Shown: positions 1 through 9,056, counted from the stretch's first letter. The stretch is 64,000 bases of DNA from Methylorubrum salsuginis (GCF_900114375.1 NZ_FOSV01000004.1:1-64000); one strand, 5' to 3'. Made by a program: numbers and translations. Notes: generated from the letters alone by a model not told the origin.

Positions 1-327
1 GCAAGCGAGAGCGTCACGGTCGTGCTCGACAATGCCCGCTACAATCGCTCGCGCGCACTGAAGGCTTGGCTCGACCAGCCCGGTTGCCGGCTGCGACTGG
101 TTGATCTGCCGTCCTACGCACCCAATCTCAACCTGATCGAGCGCTTCCGGCGCTTCATGAAGCGCACGGTGCTGTTCAACAAGGCTTACGCCAAGTTCGC
201 CTTGTTCAAGCAGGACTTCGATGACTTCTTCGAGCGCCTGCACCAGCACGAGGCCGACTTGGCCAGCCTCATCACCGACCGCTTCCACCTCATCGGCAAG
301 ACCGACGCACGGATTCCATCCGCGTAG
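1..327 (+). CDS. IS630-type transposase, C-terminal part (cut by window start)
   Basis: The reading frame is open from base 1 and ends at TAG 325-327, so the 5' part lies outside the window. A GTG at 22 is in frame but is not taken as the real start. The visible residues contain VLDNARYN, matching the second Asp of the DDE triad, and PSYAPNLNLIE, matching the catalytic Glu segment with the usual Y-x-P-x-L-N-x-I-E pattern of IS630/Tc1-type DDE transposases. The basic helix after the Glu (RRFMKRTV) is also typical. Terminal inverted repeats cannot be assigned because the left end is missing. Whether the full copy is intact cannot be judged. Confidence 0.85.
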   Translation, partial: ASESVTVVLDNARYNRSRALKAWLDQPGCRLRLVDLPSYAPNLNLIERFRRFMKRTVLFNKAYAKFALFKQDFDDFFERLHQHEADLASLITDRFHLIGKTDARIPSA

Positions 328-584
328 AGGTATATCAGTTGCCGCAGCGATGGGGATTGCGCTGGCGCGCGGTGGCTCGCTCCCGACTTGTCCCAGGGCC
401 GACACCACCGTGCCGGTGGCGACATCCAGCACGTCGCCCATCAGCCGGGAACTGCCGCTGCGGGCATCCACTAATTACTGGACCTTTACCGCGGCTACCA
501 GCGCCAACAACACACTGAACCGGAACAGCTTCCCGGCCGCCCGACAGCGCCGCCTCTGCTGCCTGCGTGCCGAAAGGCCAGCGT
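328..584. other. Intergenic debris between transposase remnants
   Basis: No convincing gene is seen. Several overlapping frames are open on both strands, as expected at this GC content. The DNA lies between the IS630-type gene and an IS4-like remnant and is probably a mixture of insertion-sequence ends. No terminal inverted repeat could be paired with confidence. Confidence 0.4.
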
Positions 585-800
585 CGGCTGCGCATCCAAG
601 AGGCTCGGCACCGCCTCGTCCTGCGCGTCCACCGCCACCACCGGATGCATGAAGAAGCCCGGATGCCGCTCGTCCCCGCCCGGGCCCAGACCATGCCGAT
701 CGGCTGTCCCGCCGAAGCCCGGCGCCGTGGTGCTCGGCACCGCCACGACCCACCGATCCCGGCACTCCGTCACGGCCCGCTCGCGCAGCGCCGACAGGAT
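585..800 (-). pseudogene. IS4-like transposase remnant
   Basis: In one minus-strand frame the residues read WVVAVPSTTAPGFGG, then GLGPGGDE, then GFFMHPVVAVDAQDEAV and LLDAQ. This follows the conserved N-terminal DDE block of IS4-family transposases, where the equivalent first segment is normally I-Q-D-T-T followed by GLGP and a HP-x-x-A-V-D segment. The catalytic Asp of the D-T-T motif appears to be Ser here. Neither the N-terminal helical part nor the later Asp and Glu blocks can be found in the same frame, so the gene is truncated or frameshifted on both sides. It is very unlikely to encode an active enzyme. The boundaries are only those of the recognisable segment. Confidence 0.55.
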
Positions 801-1061
801 CGGGGGCACGCCGTTCTCGGGCAACGTCAGGTAGGATGAGACGCCGTCGTGACGTCGTGATCGCCCCCCACCACGCTGCCCGTCTCGACGACCCACTCGA
901 ACAGCCGAGCGCCTCGCGCCTGCGTCAGCGCATTCCCGCCGCCAATTTCCCCCTCCGTCCCTCCTGATCTGGAAAAGAGGGACAACGCTCATCTCAGCGC
1001 GGCGGCTGAAATCTGTATGGCCCGTAGCCGCATAGCACGGTAAGGAGGGCGCCCGGCCCCT

Positions 1062-1796
1062 TTACGCCTTCGACTTCCCCACCAGCACCGGCTTCGCATT
1101 CGCCCGCTCGGGGAAGAGCGTCTTGAGATCCTGCAGCTTCGGCGCGTCGTTGGTGACGATGTAGCCGTTGTTCGGATGCAGGGTCATGTAATCCTGATGA
1201 TAGTCCTCCGCCGGGTAGAAGGCGGCGTTGGGCTCGATCGTCGTGGCGATCGGGCGCGAGAATGCCCGTCCGGCGTCGAGCTGGCCGATATAGGCCTTTG
1301 CCACCCGCGCCTGCTCGGCATCCGCCGGGAAGACGGCGGAACGGTATTGCGGGCCGGTATCCGGGCCCTGGCGGTTCACCTGGGTCGGGTCGAGCGCCAC
1401 GGAGAAGAAGATCTGCAACAGCTCGTCGTAGCGGATCACCGCCGGATCGTAGGTGATCCGGACGGCCTCGGCATGTCCGGTGCGGCCGGTGCCGACCTCT
1501 TCGTAGTTCGCGCTGGCCTTGGTGCCGCCGGCGTAACCGGAGACGGCCTGCTTCACGCCCTTCACGTGCTGGAACACGCCCTGCACGCCCCAGAAGCAGC
1601 CGCCGGCCAGCGTCGCGGTGCGAAGGCCGGAGCCCTCCTGGGCTCGCTCGGCGGCGTCGGGCAGGCGCCGCCCGGCCTCTTCCGCCGAGACCGGCGCGAG
1701 CGGCATCAACGAGGCGGCCAGCAGGCCCAGGCCCGCGAGGCCGCCGAGCCAGAGCGCCTTCGCGGAGCGCGGAGGGCGAGACGGATCCTGGATCAC
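1062..1796 (-). CDS. msrA: Peptide-methionine (S)-S-oxide reductase MsrA, exported
   Basis: MsrA reduces the S-epimer of methionine sulfoxide in oxidised proteins. The 244-residue protein has the signature GGCFWG with the catalytic Cys at about residue 67, followed by the usual GYAGG segment and the AEDYHQDY segment that shapes the active site. Residues 12-38 form a hydrophobic signal sequence ending in VSA, so it probably acts in the periplasm. No Cys is visible after the catalytic one, so reduction may rely on an external donor. The GTG start at 1796 overlaps the msrB stop (GTGA), which indicates translational coupling. A longer frame upstream is only the shadow of msrB. The pair would repair both sulfoxide epimers outside the cytoplasm. 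Confidence 0.93.
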   Translation of the reverse strand: MIQDPSRPPRSAKALWLGGLAGLGLLAASLMPLAPVSAEEAGRRLPDAAERAQEGSGLRTATLAGGCFWGVQGVFQHVKGVKQAVSGYAGGTKASANYEEVGTGRTGHAEAVRITYDPAVIRYDELLQIFFSVALDPTQVNRQGPDTGPQYRSAVFPADAEQARVAKAYIGQLDAGRAFSRPIATTIEPNAAFYPAEDYHQDYMTLHPNNGYIVTNDAPKLQDLKTLFPERANAKPVLVGKSKA

Positions 1797-2302
1797 AGCG
1801 CGGCTCCCTTCTGGTCGGCGGCGGGCTCGAAGCGGAGCGCCACGCCGTTCATGCAGTAGCGCAGGCCCGTGGGGCGCGGCCCGTCCTCGAAGACGTGGCC
1901 GAGATGGCCGCCGCAGCGGCGGCAATGCACCTCGGTGCGGCGCATGCCGTAGGCGGTGTCCACTTGCGTGCCGACCGCGTCCGGCAGCGGCTGGTAGAAG
2001 CTCGGCCAGCCGGTGCCGCTCTCGAACTTGGTGTCGGACGAGAACAGCGGCAGGTCGCAGCCGGCGCAGGAGAAGCGGCCGGCCCGCTTCTCCTTGTTGA
2101 GCGGGCTGGTGCCGGCCCGTTCGGTGCCGTGCTCGCGCAGCACGGTGTAGGCGGCGGGGCTCAAGGCTCGGCGCCACTCGGCCTCGGTCTTGGTCACCTC
2201 GAACGTCTTGCCCGTCTCGGCCGAGGCCGGGCCGGCGAAGCGCGCGGCGGCGAGAAGCCCGAGGAACGAGGCGCCGGCGCGCAGGGTCTCACGGCGGTTC
2301 AT
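1793..2302 (-). CDS. msrB: Peptide-methionine (R)-S-oxide reductase MsrB, exported
   Basis: MsrB reduces the R-epimer of methionine sulfoxide. The 169-residue protein has two zinc-binding CxxC pairs (about residues 79/82 and 127/130), GTGWPSF, CGGHLGHVF and the catalytic Cys in RYCMNG at about residue 150. The N-terminus MNRRETLRAG followed by an alanine-rich stretch ending in ASA looks like a twin-arginine-type signal, which suits export of a zinc-containing folded protein. The ATG at 2302 is chosen because it begins this signal and has a GGAGG ribosome-binding site seven bases upstream; an in-frame start further upstream would bury the signal. It is the first gene of the msrB-msrA pair. Confidence 0.93.
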   Translation of the reverse strand: MNRRETLRAGASFLGLLAAARFAGPASAETGKTFEVTKTEAEWRRALSPAAYTVLREHGTERAGTSPLNKEKRAGRFSCAGCDLPLFSSDTKFESGTGWPSFYQPLPDAVGTQVDTAYGMRRTEVHCRRCGGHLGHVFEDGPRPTGLRYCMNGVALRFEPAADQKGAAL

Positions 2303-2607
2303 GGAGAAGCCTCCGGCGAAAATCGCCCCGAACGAGAGAGCGTTGCGCGGGCGAGGTCTTGTCTCGTGCGCAATCGATAGCACGATCGTCTCCCCGGCGC
2401 CGCTCCGACGAAGAGCCGCACGCGGCGGAGAGGCTTCGCCGGCTCAAGCTTTCTCTCGCCTGCGTTGACGCTCGCCCGGCCGAGCATTACCTCCGATGAA
2501 GGCCCGGTCGAGGGCGGCCCGCGTTCGGGCGCCGCGGGCCGGGCTCCCGAAATCTTGCGGGATGCGCGGAGGACGGGCGGCTCCTCCGGCGGGCCGGCTC
2601 CGGGCTT
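2303..2607. other. Divergent intergenic region msrB / metX
   Basis: This GC-rich spacer lies between the divergent msrB and metX genes. No conserved gene is recognised; open frames here are short and compositionally biased. It presumably holds the promoters of both operons. No canonical -35/-10 pair was found by eye, and no SAM riboswitch of a kind that can be recognised by eye was seen before metX. Confidence 0.4.
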
Positions 2608-2657
2608 GAGCATCGGCCCGAAAGGTGGGAACCGGCTTTCGGAAAAAGCCGATGCTC
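2608..2657. repeat. Dispersed palindromic repeat, copy 1
   Basis: An imperfect palindrome with outer arms GAGCATCGGC and GCCGATGCTC around an inner pair built on CCGAAAGG and CTTTCGG. It ends two bases before the first possible metX ATG (2659). Related copies are at 26751-26796, 49290-49322 and 63167-63216. The outer arms vary between copies while the CGAAAG/CTTTCG core is kept. Confidence 0.8.
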
Positions 2658-2679
2658 TATGAGGCATCCGGGACGCGCG

Positions 2680-3885
2680 ATGGACTCCACCCTCACCCAC
2701 ATCGAGCCGGGCGGCGACACGGTGCTGCGGGACGACGCGCGCCGCGAGGCCTCGCAGGCGATGGACCCGCGCAGCCCGGTCATGCGCTTCTCGGCCGACG
2801 AGCCGCTGGCGATGGATTCCGGCGCCCGGCTCGGGCCGTTCCAGATCGCCTACCAGACCGCGGGCACGCTCAACGCCGACCGCTCCAACGCGGTGCTGAT
2901 CTGCCACGCGCTCACCGGCGACCAGCACTTCGCGCACCCGCATCCGGTCACGGCCAAGCCCGGCTGGTGGGAGACGCTGGTGGGACCGGGCAAGCCCGTC
3001 GACACCGACCGCTACTTCGTCGTCTGCTCCAACGTCATCGGCTCCTGCATGGGCTCGACCGGCCCGGCCTCCCTCGATCCGGCGACCGGCCGTCCCTACG
3101 GGCTCGACTTCCCGCTGGTGACGATCCGCGACATGGTTCGGGCCCAGGCGATGCTGCTCGACCGCCTCGGCGTGACGGACCTGTTCCTCTGCATCGGCGG
3201 CTCGATGGGCGGGATGCAGGTGCTGCAATGGGCCTCGCTCTTCCCCGAGCGGGTGTTTGCCGCGATGCCGATCGCCACGGGCCCGCGCCACTCGGCCCAG
3301 AACATCGCCTTCCACGAGGTCGGGCGCCAAGCCATCATGGCCGACCCGGCCTGGGAGGAGGGGCGCTATCTGGAGGCCGGCACGCGGCCCTCGAAGGGGC
3401 TCGGCGTCGCCCGGATGGGCGCGCACATCACCTACCTCTCCGAGCCGGCGCTTCACCGCAAGTTCGGCCGCCGCCTGCAGAACCGGGCCGCGCCGACCTT
3501 CTCCTTCAACGCCGACTTCCAGATCGAGAGCTACCTGCGCCACCAGGGCCTTTCCTTCGTCGAGCGGTTCGACGCCAACGCCTATCTCTACCTCACCCGC
3601 GCGATGGACTATTTCGACCTCGCCGAGGACCATGGCGGCGTGCTGGCCAACGCCTTCCGCGGCTCCAAGACCCGCTTCTGCGTGATGTCCTTCACCTCCG
3701 ACTGGCTGTTTCCGACCGCCGATTCCCGCGCCATCGTCCACGCGCTGAACGCGGTCGCGGCGCCCGTCGCCTTCGTCGAGGTCGAGAGCGACAAGGGCCA
3801 CGACGCCTTCCTGCTCGACGAGCCGGCGATGTTCTCCGCGGCCCGCGGCTTCATCGACGCGGCGGCGCGGGCGCGCGGCCTGTGA
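2680..3885 (+). CDS. metX: Homoserine O-acetyltransferase MetX
   Basis: MetX acetylates homoserine from acetyl-CoA, the entry step of methionine biosynthesis by the sulfhydrylation route. It is an alpha/beta hydrolase-fold protein of 401 residues from the chosen start. The nucleophile elbow GGSMGGMQ places the catalytic Ser at about residue 175; SCMGSTGP upstream and GHDAFL near the C-terminus (catalytic His) are characteristic of the family. An ATG at 2659 would add seven residues but abuts the palindromic repeat, so 2680 is preferred; this is not certain. The stop overlaps the metW start as GTGA, the usual coupled metXW arrangement of alphaproteobacteria. Confidence 0.95.
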   Translation: MDSTLTHIEPGGDTVLRDDARREASQAMDPRSPVMRFSADEPLAMDSGARLGPFQIAYQTAGTLNADRSNAVLICHALTGDQHFAHPHPVTAKPGWWETLVGPGKPVDTDRYFVVCSNVIGSCMGSTGPASLDPATGRPYGLDFPLVTIRDMVRAQAMLLDRLGVTDLFLCIGGSMGGMQVLQWASLFPERVFAAMPIATGPRHSAQNIAFHEVGRQAIMADPAWEEGRYLEAGTRPSKGLGVARMGAHITYLSEPALHRKFGRRLQNRAAPTFSFNADFQIESYLRHQGLSFVERFDANAYLYLTRAMDYFDLAEDHGGVLANAFRGSKTRFCVMSFTSDWLFPTADSRAIVHALNAVAAPVAFVEVESDKGHDAFLLDEPAMFSAARGFIDAAARARGL

Positions 3886-4592
3886 GCGGCGCCGAGACCG
3901 CCGTGGAGACGGAACGCTTCACCGACGCCGCCTCCGACGCCCCGTGGGAGGCCGCCGAGGGGTTGCCCCACGAGGGCGGCGCGCGCATCGACCACATCGT
4001 CGTGCTCGGCCTCGTGCCGCCGGGCGCGCGGGTCCTCGACATCGGCTGCGGCGACGGCTCGCTCCTGGCGCTGCTGCGCGACCGCCGCGGCGTCGACGGC
4101 CGCGGCATCGAATTGTCGCGCGAGGGCGTCAACGCCTGTCTCAGTCGCGGCCTGCCGGTGATCCAGGGCGACGCCGACACGGATCTCGCCAACTACCCCG
4201 ACGACGCCTTCGACGTCGTGATCCTGTCCCAGACCATCCAGGCGACGCGCAATCCGCGGATCGTGCTGGAGCACCTGCTGCGGATCGGCCGGCAGGTGGT
4301 GATCTCGTTCCCGAATTTCGGCCATTGGCGGGTGCGGGCCGAACTCGCCTTCCGCGGCCGGATGCCGGTGACCGAGACCATGCCGGAATCGTGGTACGAG
4401 ACCGCCAACATCCACCACTGCACCATCCGCGACTTCGTCGGCCTGTGTCACCTCGTCGGCGCCCGCATCGAGAAGGCCACCGCCCTCGATGTCCGCGGCC
4501 GCCCGATGCGCTTCTCGATGCCGTGGTGGTTCTGGAACCTGCTCGGCGCGCAGGGGGTGTTCTTGTTGAGGCGGGGCCGACCGAAATCCTGA
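3882..4592 (+). CDS. metW: Methionine biosynthesis protein MetW
   Basis: MetW is a SAM-methyltransferase-fold protein that accompanies MetX in many proteobacteria and is needed for full homoserine acetylation; its exact activity is not settled. The 236-residue product has the SAM-binding motif [12 protein letters not shown] and the MetW-typical block QTIQATRNP, then [11 protein letters not shown]. The GTG at 3882 overlaps the metX stop (GTGA). A second in-frame GTG at 3903 is possible, and the first 35 residues look less conserved, so the true start could be slightly downstream. Codon use matches metX, and the two are clearly one transcription unit. Confidence 0.92.
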   Translation: MSGAETAVETERFTDAASDAPWEAAEGLPHEGGARIDHIVVLGLVPPGARVLDIGCGDGSLLALLRDRRGVDGRGIELSREGVNACLSRGLPVIQGDADTDLANYPDDAFDVVILSQTIQATRNPRIVLEHLLRIGRQVVISFPNFGHWRVRAELAFRGRMPVTETMPESWYETANIHHCTIRDFVGLCHLVGARIEKATALDVRGRPMRFSMPWWFWNLLGAQGVFLLRRGRPKS

Positions 4593-4608
4593 CGCGTTTG
4601 TCCTGAGA

Positions 4609-4710
4609 TTCCAAAGGGATCATCCCTTTGGCGGGGCACGGGGCGGAAGCCCCGCTTTACGATCCCAGGGTTCCACCCTGGACCCGCCAAAGGGCCCGCC
4701 CTTTGGGAAC
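4609..4710. repeat. Multi-hairpin repeat between convergent metW and plsC
   Basis: Two copies of a CCAAAGGG/CCCTTTGG hairpin (about 4611-4631 and 4687-4706) enclose smaller hairpins built on GCGGGGC/GCCCCGC and AGGGT/ACCCT. The outer hairpins could also pair with each other. The element sits between converging genes and probably acts as a bidirectional terminator or belongs to an intergenic repeat family. No U-tract is obvious. Confidence 0.6.
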
Positions 4711-4718
4711 CCCTGACG

Positions 4719-5504
4719 TCAGAGCGTGCCGGAGGTGTCCGGCTCCGAGCCGCCCGCCGGCACGGCGACGGGGTGGCCGTGGCGGGCGAGATCCTCGCGG
4801 CCTTCCGCCAGCAGGGCGGCGGAGGCAGTCTCGATGCGCGCCTGCACCGTGTTCAGGAACTCGACGCGCGGCAGGCCCGGCGGGATCGGGGGCAGGAACT
4901 CGATGACCGTGGTGCCGGGCATGCGACGAAAACCCCGGCGGCGCCAGTAGAGGCCGGTGTTGAGCGCCACCGGCAGGCAGGGCACGTTCAGCGCGGTGTA
5001 GAGGTGCGAGGCGCCCTGCTTGTAGGCGGGCGGGGCGCCGGCCGGGCGGCGGGTGCCCTCGGGGAAGATGATGAGCTGGCGCCCCTGGCCGATGGCGGCC
5101 TTGGCCGACGCGTTCATCGCCGCCATCACCTTGCTGCCCTTGGAGCGATCGATCGGCACCATGCCGCCGCGGGCGAAGTACCAGCCGACGACCGGCGTCC
5201 ACATCAGCTCGCGCTTGAGCACGTAGGCGAAGTCGTCGAAGGGGATCGTCAGCGCCAACGTCTCCAAAGCCGACTGGTGCTTGGCCGCGACCAAGAGCGG
5301 GCCGTCGGGGATGTTGTGCAGGCCGCGGAACTCCACCCGCGTGCCGCCGACCACCCGCAGCAGCCACAGCACGCTCCGCCCCCAGAACTGCGCCACCCGG
5401 ATCACGGCCTTGCGCGACACGAAGGCCGGCAGGCCGCCGACCGCGATCAGCGCGGTCGCCACGTAGAAGCAGAGGTTGAAGGCGAGGGAGCGGAGGAGGA
5501 GCAT
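4719..5504 (-). CDS. plsC: 1-acyl-sn-glycerol-3-phosphate acyltransferase PlsC
   Basis: PlsC transfers an acyl chain to lysophosphatidic acid to make phosphatidic acid at the inner face of the cytoplasmic membrane. The 261-residue protein starts with a hydrophobic segment (about residues 5-30), then has AKHQSALET, an H-x4-E version of the H-x4-D acyltransferase block seen in this branch of the family, and FPEGTR, the glycerophosphate-binding motif. The start at 5504 precedes the membrane segment directly. The gene converges on metW and appears monocistronic. Confidence 0.9.
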   Translation of the reverse strand: MLLLRSLAFNLCFYVATALIAVGGLPAFVSRKAVIRVAQFWGRSVLWLLRVVGGTRVEFRGLHNIPDGPLLVAAKHQSALETLALTIPFDDFAYVLKRELMWTPVVGWYFARGGMVPIDRSKGSKVMAAMNASAKAAIGQGRQLIIFPEGTRRPAGAPPAYKQGASHLYTALNVPCLPVALNTGLYWRRRGFRRMPGTTVIEFLPPIPPGLPRVEFLNTVQARIETASAALLAEGREDLARHGHPVAVPAGGSEPDTSGTL

Positions 5505-5581
5505 CGTTCGTCCGGTGAGGCTGGCGCTCCTTTAGCCCGCGCGCCCGCGCTTGCCCACCGCCGCGTGTTTCGCCCGCTTAT

Positions 5582-5705
5582 CCGTCGTTCCGGGGCCGCG
5601 AAGCGGAACCCGGAATCCACCCGTGATGCGGGATGCTTGGCTGAAGCTGAACCGTCGTGCCCAGTCGTGGATTCCGGGTTCGCCTGCGGCGCCCCGGAAT
5701 GACGG
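5582..5705. repeat. Long inverted repeat between ggt and plsC
   Basis: Two roughly 39-base arms (5582-5620 and 5667-5705) are near-complementary. Each is built on GTTCCGGGG or CCCCGGAAT next to CCCGGAATCCAC or GTGGATTCCGGG. They flank about 46 bases. The element lies between two genes on the same strand and could form a large cruciform or RNA hairpin. It resembles mobile intergenic repeats rather than a simple terminator, since no U-tract follows. Confidence 0.7.
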
Positions 5706-5724
5706 CTGAGGTGATTGAGGGACC

Positions 5725-7482
5725 TCAAGGCCCTTCCGCCAACGTCCCCCGCTGGCGCGGGTCGGAGGCACCTGCCAACAAACCATCTTCGGCCATCACC
5801 GAGTTGGCCGAGCCCGAACTCGCCCCGACCTTCACCGGATGACCCTTGGCGCGCAGCAGCGCCAGGGTGTCGGGGGAGACGCCTTCCTCCACCATCAGCA
5901 TGTCGGGCTGCCACTGGTGATGGATGCGCGGCGCGGCCACGGCCTCGGCGAGGTTCAGCCGGAAATCCAGCACGTTGACGATCACCTGCAGCACCGTGGT
6001 GATGATGCGACTGCCGCCGGGGCTGCCGGTGACGAGGTACAGTTTGCCGTCGCGGAACACGAAGGTCGGGGTCATGGAGGAGAGCGGGCGGGCGCCGGGC
6101 GCCACTGCGTTCGCCTCGCCGCCGACGAGGCCGTAGGCGTTGCGCGCGCCGGTCTTGGCGGAAAAGTCGTCCATCTCGTTGTTGAGCAGCACCCCCGTGC
6201 CCTCGGCCACCAGCCCGATCCCGTAGGAGAAGTTGAGGGTGTAGGTGTTCGACACCGCGTTGCCCTCGGCGTCCACCACCGAGAAATGCGTGGTCTGGTC
6301 GGATTCGTAGGGCAGCGGATCGCCGGCCTTCACCTCCGCCGCGGGCCGGGCCCGCTCCGGGTCGATGCTTTGGCGTAGCGTCGCCGCGTAGGGCTTGGAG
6401 GTCAGGCCCGCGACCGGGACCTTGGTGCGGGACGGGTCGCCGAGCCAGGTGGCGCGGTCGGCGTAAGCGGGCTTCATCGCCTCCGCCATGAGATGGAGCG
6501 CGCCCGCGCTGCCGGCGCCGAGCTTGGCGAGATCATAGCCCTCCAGCACGTTGAGGATCTCGATGAGGTGGACCCCGCCGGAGCTTGGCGGCGGCATCGA
6601 GACGATCTCGTAGCCGCGATAGGTGCCGCGCACGGGCTGGCGGATTTCCGGCCGGTAGGCGGCGAGGTCGGCCGCCGTCATGATCCCGCCCGCGCCCTGC
6701 ACCGCGTCCGCGATCTTTTGCGCGATCGCGCCCTCGTAGAACGCGTCCGGCCCGCGCTCGGCGATGGTCCTGAGGGTGTCGGCGAGGTCGGTCTGTATCA
6801 GCGTCGCCCCGCGCGGCAGCACGTGGTCGCCTTGATAGAAGATCTTTCGGCTCGACGGCCACGCCCCGAGCAGCCCCGAGGCCCGCGGCAGGGAATCGGC
6901 GAGTCCCGACTCGACCGGGATGCCCTCGCGGGCGAGTTTTTCCGCCGGCGCGATCAACTCGGCCAGCGTCAGCTTGCCCGAGCCGTAGCGGCGATGCGCT
7001 TCCGCCAATCCCCGCACGGTGCCCGGCACGCCGACCGCCTTGCCGCCGCGGGTCGAGGCCGCCTTGTCGGGCTCACCCTTGGCGTCGAGGAACATGTCGG
7101 CGGTGGCCGCCCCGGGCGCGGTCTCGCGGTAATCGACCGCGACCGTCTCCTTGCTCGCGGCGCGGTGGACCATCATGAAGCCGCCGCCGCCGAGATTGCC
7201 CGCCCGCGGCAGGGTGACGGCGAGCGCGAAGCCCACCGCCACCGCGGCGTCGATGGCGTTGCCGCCCTTCTTCAGCACCGCGACGCCGACGCGGGTCGCC
7301 AGCGCCTCCTGCGACGAGACCATGCCGTGGGTGGCCAGCACCGGCAGCAGCCGCGCCGAATCCGACTGGATCGGCGGCGGCTCGGGAGCGGCCGGAAGGG
7401 AGCCCGGCGTGACGTCGGGCTGCGCGCGGGCCGGGCCGGTAAGGACGAGGAGGGCGAGGACGAGGCGAAGGCGGAGCGTCAT
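5725..7482 (-). CDS. ggt: Gamma-glutamyltransferase (gamma-glutamyltranspeptidase)
   Basis: This is an Ntn-hydrolase that cleaves or transfers the gamma-glutamyl group of glutathione, usually in the periplasm. The 585-residue precursor begins with a signal sequence (MTLRLRLVLALLVLTGPARA). It contains GNLGGGGFMMVH and the processing-site motif QTTHFSVVD, in which a Thr becomes the N-terminal nucleophile after self-cleavage. The downstream segments LNNEMDDF, SSMTPT and GSPGGSRI line the active site in this family. The start is the ATG at 7482 that begins the signal; the same frame stays open far upstream by chance. Next to it on the same strand lies a small secreted protein. Confidence 0.94.
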   Translation of the reverse strand: MTLRLRLVLALLVLTGPARAQPDVTPGSLPAAPEPPPIQSDSARLLPVLATHGMVSSQEALATRVGVAVLKKGGNAIDAAVAVGFALAVTLPRAGNLGGGGFMMVHRAASKETVAVDYRETAPGAATADMFLDAKGEPDKAASTRGGKAVGVPGTVRGLAEAHRRYGSGKLTLAELIAPAEKLAREGIPVESGLADSLPRASGLLGAWPSSRKIFYQGDHVLPRGATLIQTDLADTLRTIAERGPDAFYEGAIAQKIADAVQGAGGIMTAADLAAYRPEIRQPVRGTYRGYEIVSMPPPSSGGVHLIEILNVLEGYDLAKLGAGSAGALHLMAEAMKPAYADRATWLGDPSRTKVPVAGLTSKPYAATLRQSIDPERARPAAEVKAGDPLPYESDQTTHFSVVDAEGNAVSNTYTLNFSYGIGLVAEGTGVLLNNEMDDFSAKTGARNAYGLVGGEANAVAPGARPLSSMTPTFVFRDGKLYLVTGSPGGSRIITTVLQVIVNVLDFRLNLAEAVAAPRIHHQWQPDMLMVEEGVSPDTLALLRAKGHPVKVGASSGSANSVMAEDGLLAGASDPRQRGTLAEGP

Positions 7483-7520
7483 GCCCGACGATCTAGCCCC
7501 CGGCCCGGCCATGGCCAGCG

Positions 7521-7805
7521 TTACTGCCCGCTGATCGAGGGCCCGCCGGCCGCGCCGCCGGTGCCGGGCGGCCCGCTCGTCGGCGTCCCGCCGATCACCG
7601 CGCCGGGCGTGCCGCCGACCACCGTGGGCCGGTTCGGCGTGCCCCCGGTGCCGGGACCGGTGACGGGGGCGTCGCCCGTGGCGGAGGCTTTGGGACTGGG
7701 CGGGGAGGGTACGGCGGGCGTTCCCTCCCGCGGGGCGGATTGGGCCAGGGCCGACGCCGCCGGAAGGCTCAGGGCGAGCGCCACCGCGATCGAGAGATGC
7801 CGCAT
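7521..7805 (-). CDS. Small secreted Pro/Gly-rich protein, unknown function
   Basis: A 94-residue product with a clear signal peptide (MRHLSIAVALALSLPAASALAQ) followed by a low-complexity region rich in Pro, Gly, Thr and Ser. GGTP occurs three times (in GTGGTPN, VVGGTPG and VIGGTPT). No enzymatic motif is present. It is probably exported and disordered. It ends 38 bases upstream of ggt on the same strand and may be cotranscribed with it. No function is assigned. Confidence 0.65.
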   Translation of the reverse strand: MRHLSIAVALALSLPAASALAQSAPREGTPAVPSPPSPKASATGDAPVTGPGTGGTPNRPTVVGGTPGAVIGGTPTSGPPGTGGAAGGPSISGQ

Positions 7806-7886
7806 CGAGGGCCTGTGAGGTGAGAATGCCGGAAGCGGCGGGTTCTGACGAACACCGGCCGCTGCCGAGAGTTCCGGCCGCCGCCC

Positions 7887-8897
7887 TCAGCGCCCGGTCG
7901 TCAGCAGAATCTTGCCCGAGTGGCTGCTCGTCTCCATCAACTCGTGCGCCTTCTGCGCGTCTTCGAGCGGGAAGGTGGCGTGGACGATCGGGCGGATCTT
8001 TCCGGCTTCCACCAGCGGCCAGACCTCGCTCTTCACGCCTTCGGCGATGGCCGCCTTGGCCTCTTTCGACTGCGCCCGCAGGGTCGCGCCGGTGATGGTC
8101 AGGCGCTTGAGCATGATCGGGGTCAGGGTCAGGCTCTCGGCCTTGTAGCCCTGCATGAAGGCGATCTGGACGAGCCGCCCCTCGACCGCCAGCGAGGCGA
8201 TGTTCTTCTGGAGATAGGCCGCACCCACCATGTCGAGGATCACGTCGACGCCCTTGCCGTCGGTGAGGCGCTTCACCTCCTCGGCGAAATCGGCCTCGCG
8301 GTAGTTGATGGCGGCATCCGCCCCCAGCTCCTCGCAGAACCGGCACTTCTCCGCCGAGCCCGCCGTGGTGAGGACGCGGGCGCCGTGCTGCTTGGCGATC
8401 TGGATCGCGGTCGATCCGATGCCGCTCGATCCGCCATGAACCAAGAAGGTCTCGCCCGCCTTCAGCCGCCCGCGCTGGATCACCGTGGAATAGACCGTGA
8501 AGACGGTCTCGGGCAGGCCCGCCGCTTCGGTGAGCGAGAGCGAGGCGGGTTTCTTCAGCACTTGGCCGACTTCCGCCACCGCGAACTCGGCATAGCCGCC
8601 GCTGATGACGAGCGCGCAGACCTCGTCGCCCACTGCAAAGCCGGTGACCCCCTCGCCGAGGGCGGCGATGCGGCCGGCGATCTCCAGGCCGGGGATCTCG
8701 GTGGCGCCCTTCGGCGGCGGGTAGCTGCCCTGGCGCTGCATGATGTCGGGCCGGTTGACGCCGGCGGCCACGACCTCGACCAGCACCTGACCGGCCGCGG
8801 GCTTCGGGATCGGCGCCGTCTCCACCGCGATCACCTCCGGCCCGCCCGCGCCGCCGAAGCGGATCTGGCGCATGGTCTCGGGCAGGGATTGGGTCAT
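7887..8897 (-). CDS. NAD(P)H:quinone oxidoreductase, zinc-independent MDR family
   Basis: A 336-residue medium-chain dehydrogenase/reductase of the PIG3/quinone-oxidoreductase type. It has the N-terminal GroES-like domain (GVNRPDIMQRQG, GLEIAGRI) and a Rossmann domain with HGGSSGIGSTAIQIAK for nucleotide binding. The zinc ligands of true alcohol dehydrogenases are not seen. It would reduce quinones or related electrophiles with NADPH in the cytoplasm. The start at 8897 is chosen because CAGGAGCCC lies just upstream; the longer open frame contains a Pro/Arg-rich stretch of non-coding character. Confidence 0.88.
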   Translation of the reverse strand: MTQSLPETMRQIRFGGAGGPEVIAVETAPIPKPAAGQVLVEVVAAGVNRPDIMQRQGSYPPPKGATEIPGLEIAGRIAALGEGVTGFAVGDEVCALVISGGYAEFAVAEVGQVLKKPASLSLTEAAGLPETVFTVYSTVIQRGRLKAGETFLVHGGSSGIGSTAIQIAKQHGARVLTTAGSAEKCRFCEELGADAAINYREADFAEEVKRLTDGKGVDVILDMVGAAYLQKNIASLAVEGRLVQIAFMQGYKAESLTLTPIMLKRLTITGATLRAQSKEAKAAIAEGVKSEVWPLVEAGKIRPIVHATFPLEDAQKAHELMETSSHSGKILLTTGR

Positions 8898-8996
8898 CGA
8901 CGGGCTCCTGGGGTGATGTCCGGGCTCGGTCGTCACATGGCGCAGATGGGGGGCCCCGTCGAGGTTGAGGCCGACGCGCGGCCGCGACGGCGCACG

Positions 8997-9033
8997 AAAA
9001 AGCCCCCCGGACCCCTGTCCGGGAGGCTTTTCC
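8997..9033 (-). terminator. Rho-independent terminator after the small membrane protein gene
   Basis: Read on the minus strand, the stem AAAAGCCTCCCGGAC pairs with GTCCGGGGGGCTTTTT around a very short loop and ends in a U-tract. It begins about 24 bases after the stop codon at 9057. Confidence 0.85.
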
Positions 9034-9056
9034 AACGGGAAGCCGCTTAAGCGGCC

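Noticed and set aside
1262..2100. Plus-strand frames opposite msrA/msrB
   Set aside because: They are antisense to two conserved enzymes, highly Arg-rich and without motifs.
2303..2679. SAM-type riboswitch before metX
   Set aside because: Looked for because metX is a common target, but no recognisable conserved core was seen; the only structure is the dispersed palindrome.
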